From Callaeas wilsoni (Eukaryota > Chordata > Aves > Passeriformes > Callaeidae): a stretch of 64,000 nucleotides of DNA. Each line of letters opens with the position of its first letter. Within the stretch, counting starts at the first letter, position 1. The position numbers were made by a program, and so were the translations under genes. Shown piece after piece: positions 46,301 through 58,300 of the stretch. A model generated the notes under the pieces. It searched no databases and had not been told where the DNA came from. It worked only from the letters and a program-made list of their open reading frames with translations. The stretch spans positions 248,001 to 312,000 of the forward strand of contig VWPU01001227.1 of NCBI GenBank assembly GCA_013398955.1. The letters run 5' to 3'.

Positions 46301-49300
46301 ATTCAGATATTTGAATATTAATTTGATAAAACTTCTAACATATGTGAGTAGGGAGAAGAATAAACAGTAGTCATTAAGGACGTGCAGCAATGAGTAGCCC
46401 ACCAACACTTTGAAATTCCACAGAAATCCAGGGAGCTGAAGTTTCCCAAACACCTCTCTCCAAAGGTGTTCAATTTTAGCAGATAAATGAGATGGCAATT
46501 ATCTGTGCAATTACTCCAAATGTATTGCCAGAGCTAGTTGCAAAGGGATGCTCAATAGTCAATGGGACAAGATTTAAAAACCTAAGAGAGTGACTTATTC
46601 CATCACGAAAGGGGTGTCTGTGTGTGCCTCTAATGTCAACCCTTGGAGGAGGAACACAGGGCTGGCCCAGGACCAGGTAACTTTGAGATGTCTGCAGACA
46701 GGTAAGAGGAGTTCTGTGCAATTAACTGGAACTGGAACTTCCCCTGCAATGGCTATGCAGAGTTCTCCTTTTCATATTATTTTTCTTTCCTAGCCTAGTT
46801 TTCTTCTTACATTGACACCGTAACTTTCAGATGGGTACAGAGAGACACCTTTTTCTGGCCTTAGATATGACCCATGTCTGGAGCACCTGACTTGCCTTTC
46901 CCAGGCTATAATTCCTGCAGGAGAGTTCGAGACCCTCTAGATTAGAAGGAACCCCTCCATTTCACCTATCTAACACTTTTTTAGCAGCTGGGCCCAACTT
47001 GTATTGCAGCTCTGTAAGAGGAAAACTAATGAGAGCTCCGTGTGTGAAGAAGTAGAGCACCAGACTGATTTTGACTGTGGCTCAGTGGAACAAAATGACT
47101 TATATTTATCCTGCCTGAGATGTAAGCCTTTTGGATCTTATTAATTAAACCAAAGACACAGACACCAAAAGTATTACAATAGCATGTGTTTTACACAAAG
47201 TCTTTCATCTTCTCCTTCACTTTAAAAATATCTATTTTCACAATAAAACATCCTCTCATGTTTGAAACTTGTCTTTTTTGAGTGACTTTTGCTTATTATT
47301 CACTTCTGTATTATCCCAGTTAAGTCTACAATATTTTTAAATCGCTCTTCTATTAAAAATAAACATGTTTAAACACCAAACAGCCTCAATTCTTCCCTTT
47401 AAGGTTTCCCCTCCTGGATTTCTCTCTCAGCAGGATGACAGCTTGAAATAATTTATTTTTTCTTCCTTGTCATGCTGCCTTACATTTTGTTTCCAAAGAA
47501 CATGCAGAAACTGAAATTTGATAGATCTGTTTGAAAAGGGGAAAGAACTGCAAATGTGTTCTTCCTTCGCAAATATCAAAAGGCCAAAATTCTTTAAAGG
47601 CCAAAGGTCAGTCTTACTCCTAAATTTTACTTCTGAAAATACATGGGACAGAAAGCACTTTCTGTATGAAAATCCCATTCAGTTTGGTGGGATCTCTATG
47701 GCTTCCCAATCCAAGTTAGAAGCATGCTCTCTGTGGGATGCACCACACCAGAACAGAGAAGTTTCATGGTTCCCAAGGATAATCTCAGAGAAAGAAAGAG
47801 AGAGAAAGCCAGTGCTTCAATCAGGTCGTTCAAAGAGGATACCACTCTTATAATCATAATGTATATACATTATAACTTACATCCACAGCCTGGTTATAAC
47901 TAATTCTAGCCTGGATCATCTCAGGAGTGTCTTTAATACTGGTAAACTTCAAAGCATATGGATGCTGACGGTACTTCTTCTGTTGAGCAGAAAAAGATCA
48001 AAGCTGTGAATTTTGTGCTGCTCTTTCATGCTATTTGAAAGAGAAAAATCATAGGTTGCTGGAGATTAGAGTGAATTTGTGAACATAATTATTATTCCTC
48101 TTTCCTCATCTTTATGTCCTAGGTACTTTCAGATTAATATTTGTTTCAATTTAACAATAACCTTCTGCCAATTAATATTAACTTTAAATATAAGAAAAAT
48201 ATTTCAAAATGAGGTTCTGCTTACCTAAACACTCCAGAACTCAAGATTTTAAAATCTTTTTTACATTACTTCAAATAGAGTATGACCAATTGTATTTTTA
48301 ATTTATAGTTTCCTTAAGCAAGAAATTATATACAATTGTAGTGTGTTAATTATGGCAAGTATTTAATTTATTGTTTAAGGGTTTAGGTTACCTCCTTAAA
48401 CCTGCAGCAAATCTGTGCAGTCATTGACACTGCACCTAATTGTTATGGCATATTTTCTAGATCATGACATTAATTTTGCTTGCTGTTAAGGACCCATAGT
48501 AGCTTCTGAGAGGCCTTGTTATATATATATAATTAAGGTGTAGACAGTCTGATGGAAAAATGAAAATTTTTCCATATGGCCAAGTCACTAAAAGCTTCCC
48601 TTCCTGCAGGAGTTTCCTTACATCCATCAGTACCCTTATCACTTCTCCAAATAGCACATAGTAAATTTTCCAAATGCCTGAGATGAACTCATGGCTTGTC
48701 ATTTTCCTTTAAACTGAGCTGTGATCCACAGAAGTTTATTTGAAGCAACATCTTGACCCTTTGAAGAATAAAAATACAAATGTAATACACATAAGCACTT
48801 TAAAGTATTATAAGCTTATAAGTAATGTTTTGGTTTCCAAAAGTAATATCTTAAAAATGAGCACTTTTACTAATTTTAACTGGGGACAAAAGTGGTTTAT
48901 GTCTTGACTTGATCAGATTTGGAGACAGAGCAGAGTAGACCAGAACATCTCTTCATAAAATTGCTTGAAATTATATTTTGGCAATTGCTTCTTAGCAGTA
49001 TTAGAAGGACTAGTCACTGTGTACAAGTAAGAAAGGACAAGGCTCATAGCAACCTAACATTACTTAGTACTCACAAAAATTTTGATATGAACAACCTAGG
49101 AGGTCGAATTTCTACTCAGCAGTTTTCACTACTGTAAAATCCAAATAGAATACCTGTACAGATTCACAGTTACTATTCCAGCTGGCACTACTGTACCAGC
49201 TTTTATAAAGCTACTTTGCTTGACACTAGCTGAGAATCTCATTTATTGGATCTAAAAAAAATCGTCCTTCTTCACAACCGATGATTACACGGGGGAAAAA

Positions 49301-52300
49301 AATAGTGTTAGAAATCAGTCAGTTGTGAAAGGATGACTGTATTTTTCTGAGACACTGCAGACTGAATGGACACATGATTCCTGCATCACAGCTATTGAAA
49401 AATCACAGGATTCAATCTCTTACAGAAACAGATTTGGCCAGCAGGACTACCTCTGAAATAACAGAAACAGAATACTATGAACCTTTTAACCATTTCCACC
49501 AGAACTTCATTTGAAGGCCTTGTGGGACAGGCACAAAGTATTCTAGAGTCTGCCTTCTCCTGTAAGTGATATTGGTTATAGGGAGAAATGAGGATGAAAA
49601 CCACTTGGGCTGATAGATAGCTACAGACAGAGATACCTATATGAATTTCAATAGCTAGCATGAATATATATGAAAAACGAGCAAGAAGGAAACGTGTACC
49701 TGTTACAAAAGAAGATTCTGGGTCTAGTGACTCCATCTTTTCATCATCTCTCCTGTTTTGCTTCATTAAAAAGGTAGGCTAGTGGGTAGCAATTGAGCAC
49801 TGTTTGATTGCCATTATTATTCATAATATCATTTGTCACCTACTTTGTTTTTGCAAAGGCTATATGGACTCCTACTGGTATGTGTTTGGTATCTGGTTTT
49901 CCTCTAATTACCAGTCCTATCCCTGGTTTTGAGGGCTTTCATGTGGTATGCCTTTTTCTTTCCCCTTTGAGTGGAAATTATTTTAATTTTATACAGACAT
50001 TTTGCACGCATTATGCAGCAAATTCTGTTACATGCTGTCATGAAATCTCACCTCACTAATGAGTTCTCCTGCCTTCTTAGCCTGTTCCACATTTAATGAC
50101 CCAGTGGCTATCCATCCAGCTCCTTTCATCCAGTTCAAATCAGCTCTGTATCGGTTCTGACAAAGGAAAGAAAAAAGTCCTATTGTTGGTGTTCATACAC
50201 TTTAAATGCCATTAAAGGATTCCGACATCTCAGGAACAACAATGAAGTCAAATTAGTTCCTGCTTTTGTTTTATTCACTATTGCATAGTTGCAAGGAAAG
50301 CAAAAAAAATACAGAATGATATAGAAGTATAAGGACTCACCAGCATTTGTGCAATATTCTTTGCAAGGTAATTTTTAAAAGTGGTCTACACCTTACTGTC
50401 GTTTGCTCTAAGAATTTTTACTCTAACTTCAGTTTTATTGTATATGGAGCACTCTTTAAAAGATCATCCATGACTTGCGATAAAAAGAAAATTGCACTTA
50501 GCATTTCCCAACCCATACCCTTTTGTTTTACTGGTTGGTTTGTTTGTTTTTCCATGTGTCTTTAAGGAAGGAGAGTACAGGAGCACTTCTGACTTTCCTC
50601 ACAAACTCTCTCCTACCAACAGTACCGAATTTCAAATGCTTGACTGTCAGTCAGGTTTCTCAAAGATGTCACAAAGGTTTCAGCAGCCATACCTCAACAA
50701 GGCCTGTACACATTTCTACCTCAGTCTCCTTGAAAAGTTCTGATTTACAGCCTCAGAATGGAAAGTCTAACTTAACTGTTTACAGTATCAGACAGTTCAT
50801 CTGATGGTTACAGCTGAACATGTGGTCTCCATATGGAATTTTATCACCAATTTTATCACCATACATTATTTAACCTCCCTGCACATTAGGAAACAAAAAT
50901 AAATGTACATCATTTGGGAATCCTAGTGTTTTATTAGCATTTGAAGTAGGCTTTGAAGAAGTCATGCTCATAAGCAGAGTTATAACCCTCCTCAAAAACA
51001 CTGCACAACTTAAATATATCTCTTGAGGAAATAAGTGGTTAATATTTACTGTTAATATTCACTGTTTAATAACTGAAAAATTAGGTGCATAAAGATGTCA
51101 TGGCATTAAAAGCATAAACATCTGAAGAAAGTCAGCCCTAAGTGGGGCTGAGAACAGGCTGGATGAGAGGGTGTTGAAATGCCTGATGCTCTGGACTTAC
51201 ATCACTTTGCAATCCGTAGGCCCACTTGGCCCATGCCACTTTCCTGTCAGTAGGCAGGGCTGTGTACTGATGGAGAGATGTCTTGTATCCTATATCCGTG
51301 GCCAGATTCTGAGCCTTTTTGGCATGGACAAGGTTAACCATATCCATGGGGATCTGGAACTGACTCTTTGTGCCCTCAAAGGCCTTCTTGTACTCCAGAT
51401 CACTCTGCAGCTTCGACATTTGCAGGGAATGAGCCATCTGTGAATCTTCCTCCACAGCTTTTACTCCAATGAGCTTACCCTTCATCTTCTCATAACCTTC
51501 CTTATATTTAACCTGTGAAGTAGAAAAGAGAACAAGAGTAAATGATCTAAGCTGCCAAACTGACAGCTCTACTGGGAGTAAAGAAATGAGCTGTTGGTGG
51601 TGTGACATGCTGGGTCCTCAGCACAAGCAAGTAAGAAGATCATTTGCAAAAAAAGAACTGGAATGCCTTAGAAATTAGTGTCTATAAAGAATAAGCCCTT
51701 ACTTGATAATAATACATTCACAAAAACCTGTAAGAAATATTTTCTTTTGGGTTCTCTCTAGAAAAAACAACATTCTTCAGGCACTGAGGTCAGAAGGTTC
51801 TTTCAGGAATTTCCTGGCCAGGCATAGATGTATTAAGTTATGATGTTTCACAGGAGATTTCCACTTCATTTTGAGTTCTAAAATTCACCCTCAGGTCAAA
51901 ATGAGAATAGGAAAACACAGTCAGCATGTGGGGAAAAGCTCTGAATTGCTCAGAGCAAACCTTCTGACTAATTACAGAATGCCAATCACCCAGACAACTG
52001 CTCCATTGCTCCTCAGTACGAATCAAGTGAGGGTGGCTCAGGGCACTGAGACATATGTGACACATCCCCAACACTAGCAGCAACCTGGACTGTCAGCTGT
52101 CCTAAGAATAAAGAAGGCTGATGGAGTCCATACTCACATCACTTGCCAGATCCCTCTTTGCCTTAGCTGTCAAGAATGACAAAGCATCCAGACGAAGCAC
52201 AAATCCTTTTTCCTTCTGCTTCTCCCAGCTACTCCTGTAGAGTTTCTAAAGAGATGACAACAACACAGTTTCTTTATTACTATCAATCCATTCTACTTGT

Positions 52301-55300
52301 TCTATAGTCACAGTGAAAGCTCTCAAGTAATGAGTCCCCCCTACACTCCGTGCCCAGAAATCATATGGCTACAGATCATATCCTGGTGTCTTCCCCTACA
52401 TCCTGTAACTGTGGATACTGTGGTTACTGCAACCCCAACATCTCACTGGTTCCAGTGAAACTGTCAGTGTGCCACTCACCTGGAACCATGTGAAAAATGC
52501 ACAGCTTCAAACTCTAAAAGTGGCAAGTCTTCAGAACAGCAGATGTGACTACTATTTATTAGGAGTATGTAATTAAATTTCAAGTTTTTACACGTAAAAC
52601 ATGAGGCCCATCTCAGAGAAAGAACGTAACTGTTACCTACAGAACAAGTATTTCAACAGCATCTGTAACTTTTCACAGGAGTGAGGGAACCACACTGTAC
52701 CTCACTGATATTGGCAGCATTTGCTTTGGCCAGCATGAAGACAGGGTCATCCTTGCTGATGGTGTACTGATGAAGAAACTGCTCCTTCCCTGACCTGTAG
52801 GCAACCTGTCCACAGGAAGCAAAGCAGGGTCAATAAGCAGTAGTCCACATTTAATGTTAAAGGAATACTGGTTAAAACACCCAAAATATTCAAGGATTTG
52901 TTAGGGTTAACTTATTTAGGGACTTATTATTTAGCATCTTGAATTTTTTTGTTAAAATAGGTTTAAAAACTGACCTACAGAGCCAGGTTGACCAAACTAC
53001 TCATGGTTAAATTTCAAGGAAGCTGTGAAACAGCACACGTATGAGGGTACTTTAATTTTCTTTCCCAAAATCACCTACTTAGCTAGCTATAAAGCTGACA
53101 GCAATTCATACTCTATACAAGATGCATGCAAGAACATATATCATCCAATGTTAAACTGCAGCTACTTCTTGTGTAGAATGAAAGTCTTTAACAGGACATA
53201 AAACCAGAGAATTCTAGGCATGAAATGAAGAACATTAAGAAATTGAATCTGCAGAGAACATTTTTGACCTAAATGTAATTGCTGACACAATACTCCAGTG
53301 AGGACTAACATTCCAACTTCGAATTAAAACATCAAGGACCTTTTATGATCCGAGTAGAAATCATCCCCATTTTATACCCCAGGGCTACGACAGCAGAGAA
53401 ATTAACTGCTCTGTTTTAGCCCATGAAGTTCTTGGAGGAGCTGTTGAAAAACTATGAAAATATGCCCCATTTCACAAAATGCTACGTTTCTTACGTCCCA
53501 CAGAAAAGGAAGTCCCTACTATAAAGCTCTAAATCTACGGTTGCTATTCTGATTTCAGCACACATAGAAAGGCAGCTTGTCCAGAACACAAGAGATAAGT
53601 AACAAGAGTCAGGAGCTCATTCCCAAAGGTGCTTGATTTCTGTTGCTGTTGTTCTAGTTCAAAGAATTCAAGGAGAGAATGAATCAAATAAACAAATAAA
53701 ACCCCTTAGAATGAATCTGAAGAAACTTTACATAATTGAAAGGTTTCACGACTGGGGGCTCTCTCACCATCACACTGGTGTACACATGTCAGGAATGATC
53801 ACATTACACCTAAGCCACTTGCAAAGAGGCAAATTTAGTGAAGGACTCACATCACTTTGAAGTTCCTGGCTTTTCTTGGCATGCTTGATCTGAGAACTGT
53901 CAGCCACACTGGTGAACTTCAGAGCATCAGCCTTCTGCCTGTACTTTTTCTACAGCAAATCAAAGCAAGTTACACAAAATTTTCTACCGTGCTTGCCCTC
54001 CCCCCAAAATATCACTTTTAAAAAGTACATGAGTGATAGAGCCAGAAGTGCCCTGTAAATTCCCAAGACAGTTTTAGCACAGGTGTCAACAAAATAAGGT
54101 TCCAAATACTAGCCACTGCTGATATTTTGAGGTGAGGAGGGCAGTGCAAAGGCACTGTTGCTGACACTGCAGGCATGGATATCGTTGGTGCCAGATGTAG
54201 TATCTACGTATCTTACAGGACCTAGGTTGCACACCAACCAGTGAGTGGTGTTCACAACCTGGGTACGACTTAAGTCAGGACCCAAGAGAGCTGATAAGCC
54301 ACACAGCCAGTGTTACTCTCATTTTCTTGCAAGAGACTTCTCAAGCATATGCATGGGTGGTTCAAATCCCTGAACATATGTTACTGAGATTTTTTTTTAA
54401 TTATTAAGATGATAATTAAATTATAGCGAGCAATTTCAGATCCCTGAAAGTAACTTGAATTCAAAATCTTCCCCATCCTCTCAAAATCTTCCTCTTTTCA
54501 AAGCAGTACTCAGCATAGACCATGCAGTCAAGCCTTTCTAGAACAAACAGCTATGAGAGGCCTCCTCAAGGCTCAAGCCTCAGATACGGGAAAAAATATT
54601 GTTCTTTATTCATCCTTTGGTGCCAGTACTTATATAAAATCCACTTGAATGGACAAATGTGCATAGAGACTAATATTTTTAGTTTGGTAAATAAGACTAT
54701 CCATAGTTTCATTCCATTTTACATTTTGTTTTATATCTGAAACACACTGAAGTGAATGAAAAACTTAAATTGACTTCATCAGGCTTTAGAACAGGCCTGT
54801 TCTGAATTCATGTCTTTGCCTCAGCCTTTTGCACCACTCATTTGAGAGTAAGCTAAGCATCCTTTCTTCCTTTGAGATAGTACAAGGAAATGTAGGGTTC
54901 TGTTTCAAGACCACGGTGGGAAAGGGGAGACCAAGCAAACACTTCTTGTATACTTTAATTGAATTCTTATTCTACCAGTCCAGTCATGAAGCGGGGCATT
55001 CCACCCAGAAAGGGTGTAAATGCATTTTTTTCATTATCTGGCATTTCAGGAGAGAAATTTTTCTGTTTGAGCTGATGGGTGAACAGATCAGTTTACACTG
55101 TGTCTCTGCTAGGGGAACACAAAATAGAAGTTAAAAAAGCATGCAGCACTTCAAAGAGGTGCTCATCGCTTTATTTTAGAAACCTGGAAGGGAGGGAGGC
55201 AGATTAAAAACAGCGTGTTTTGTCACATTGCATGGAACACAATGTAGTGACATCCTGCAAAGAAATGACAAAACACCAGGCTTTGTATGGCAATAGAGAT

Positions 55301-58300
55301 CTCTAAAATAATATCCACCAGTCTCCAGTTTAAGTGACTGTCAGCCGTCTCTTGGCCTTGCACAGCACTGGAATGAAAAGGTAGATCATTCAGGATTAAA
55401 TATTTGTGGGAAGTGATTATTACTACAGCACACCCCAGAAGCAGATGTCAGTCTATCCCTAGCAAGACACCAGATCTGAGGTAGCTGCTCTTCTTTTGTT
55501 TCTAAGATGTATTTTTCCCCCTTGCAGGAGTAGCGAGAGGATGTCAGAGACCCAAGGTGTCGCAGTGTGATCGCCAGTACCTAACTGGCTTCTGTTCCTC
55601 CTTCCAGAAATAAGTGGGATTTTATCCTTCTTGTCAAACTTCCCCTAATTTATTCTTCTCTCTGTTCTCTAGTTTTCCTAGCAGTAGTGAGACTGCTCAA
55701 CCATAGCTAAGCAGCTGAGGAAGTTTACTTCCATAAGGTTAACGGCAGTGCAAAGCCATGAATTAATAAAGCAAAAGCAATTCAAAGCAGGAAATGCTGA
55801 AGCTGCCGGTAAAGGCACAGCCTCTACTTGCCAAGGAGCAAGGAAATTTTCAACCATGGCTAACAAATGTCTGATTTTTCAATTCTGCTCCTTAAAGCCT
55901 CCTTGTGCTTCATGTAGCACATGAAATTCAATGGAAATTCAATGCTGATCTGCAAAATGGGCACGTGAATGAAAAGAGGTGGAAGCACAACTACGGGGAT
56001 TTCTACCTCACCGATTATTTTGATAATTATATAAAGGGAAAACATTATTTTAATCTCTAACCCAGGATCTTCTAAGCTATAGAATAACTAAATTATGCCC
56101 ATCAGTTTTTCCATTTCTCAGATATTCCTTGTTAGGAGTTCCTTACCTATTCCACATAGTGTAATGGAATAAGTGTGCATGAACCTTTGAACAAACAACA
56201 GACAGAAGCCTGAGAACTTTGCTTACCTCACTGACTAAATCTCCTGCCTTTTTGGCTTGTTGTATATTAAGACTTCCTTCTGTGATACATCCAGCTCCTC
56301 TCATCCATGTCAAATCTGTCCTATATTGGAGCTGCAGAGGAAAATTACATTTATTGGCACGGAGAGCACAAGTATAATGTTTGCAAGTGAACATGTGCAC
56401 CTTTTCCTGTTTCAAAGCCATTGCAAAGACATTTTTAAAAGCCATAGTACAATCAGACAGTGTTCATATGAAACAAGAATTAACATCAAACGGAAAAAGT
56501 TATAATTTCTTGTACTGTTTTTAACAGTTAAGCTGGGTGTACATCATCTTACCTCACTCTGGAGATCATAGGCTTTCTTTGCCCACTTGGTCTTCATATC
56601 TTCTGGAAGCACCGTGTACTCATGGAGTCTCGTTCTATAATCCAAGTCACTGGCAAGTGCCTGAGCCTTCTTAGCATGCCTCAGGTTTATCATATCCATG
56701 GGCAGATGGAAATGGGCCTTGCTCTCCTCAAAACCTTTTTTGTAGGCAATCTAGAAATAGGAATGAAAATAAATTCTCTGTCTCAGGTATTACAAAGCTA
56801 TCTTAATTCACCCCTCTTGTTTGGGTCCATATGCAGATTAGGCAAAAAAACCCCAAACAGATGTAGAAATGAGGTCCTATAAGGGACAAAACAGTTGCCA
56901 GGGTAAATTTTCCAGATTCCAATTCTAGATATTTTCTCTATTACAGTACATCTTACTTTTAAACATACCTTTACAGACTTGAAAATTCTGTGTAGAAGTG
57001 TTTCTACTGAGGTTTTAACACGATGATATTTTATTCATATTGAGGTTTTAATAGGATGTTATTTTCCTGCCCCATAATAAGGACATCATTGCCCAAAATC
57101 CCCTGCTGTACAATCATTGCGGATTAACAGATGGTGAAGGAAACCAATTTTGTTTAAATGCTCCCAAGAATTTCTTACAGTGAGACCAGTAACAGTGGTA
57201 GATCACACAGAGTTGCTGAAAGTTTCCCAATTATGAAAAACACCTTTTGAGTAAGAGAAATAATTTACCTCACTACTCATCTTGGCCACCTTCAGAGAGT
57301 GCAAAAGTCTTGAATCCTTGGTTCCAGTTACTTTTCCTTTTGTTTTTTCATATTCTTCTTTATATTTAATCTGTCCCAAAAAACCCAAAACCAGCATAAA
57401 TCCAGGAATATTTCCAATTACCCATCAGATAAGCAATGTTTTTCACTGGCGATTTGGATGGTCAAAATTTAAACATTGTTTCTCTCATTGTCACTTCAAA
57501 TTTCCCAGATTTTCTCAGAAACTCTAAAGGTGCAAGCTCTGTCTCATTTATGAGGTCTTTAACCTCATTCTTTAAGGCTCAGTCCTCTGAAGTGAATATG
57601 CTTAAAAGCTTTAATTCTTCTGATTAGCTAAATTGTCTGGTTCTTAGAGGTAAAGATAAGAAATCAATCCAAGCAAGGAATTCAAGATTTGATTTTCTTA
57701 ATGAAGTAGGATTTCAGAATCCCCACCACTGCTGAACACTTGCCAGCCACAGAAAAAGTGTCTCCCTTTTCTGCGTCTCCATTGGTTAAAAATCTTGATA
57801 TAAGTTGTTTAGAAAGATTTTGCTTGGAATTTTTTTAATATACATGTGTTTATGTTAAGGAAGTAGACTAAAGAAATATGCCTTCCCTTTGTAGCAGACA
57901 ATAACATTATTTTTGAGGCTATAAACTATTCAAAACACTGAATTTCACTATGGGTTTATTGTGTAAATTTTGCTTCACTCTGTACACATGATTTAAAAGA
58001 AAATAATTTTTGGAGACTGAAATTTCACAGCAGAATCTGAGAAAGTTTCCAACTGTTCCTTAGCCATTGAGAAAGATGGACAGCCAAATGCAGGACTTAA
58101 AAATCCAGATGAAGTGAGCTATGCTTTATTTCCCTCTGCTATAGCTACTTATATAAAGAATAATTCCCAGGTATCTAAATATAACATACATCACTGGCAA
58201 GATCCCTTGAAGCTTTGGCAGCAAGTAAAGGCAGAGAATCAAGTCTCATTTCAAATCCCCGGCCCTTACTCTTCTCCCAGCCTTCTTTGTACTTAATCTG

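Larger units (their letters stand above)
41957..50051 (-). other. NRAP introns of super-repeat 3 region
   Basis: AT-rich introns of 0.4 to 2.1 kb. The longest are 46049-47880 and 47980-50051. I looked for an extra 99- to 114-bp module in these two and found none with SDxxYK-type ends and splice sites; the super-repeat is complete without one. No other gene or clear transposable element was seen. Confidence 0.6.

Noticed and set aside
46049..50051. Search for a missing NRAP module in the two longest introns of the super-repeat 3 region
   Set aside because: The super-repeat already has all seven modules, and no 99- to 114-bp cassette with proper ends was found.
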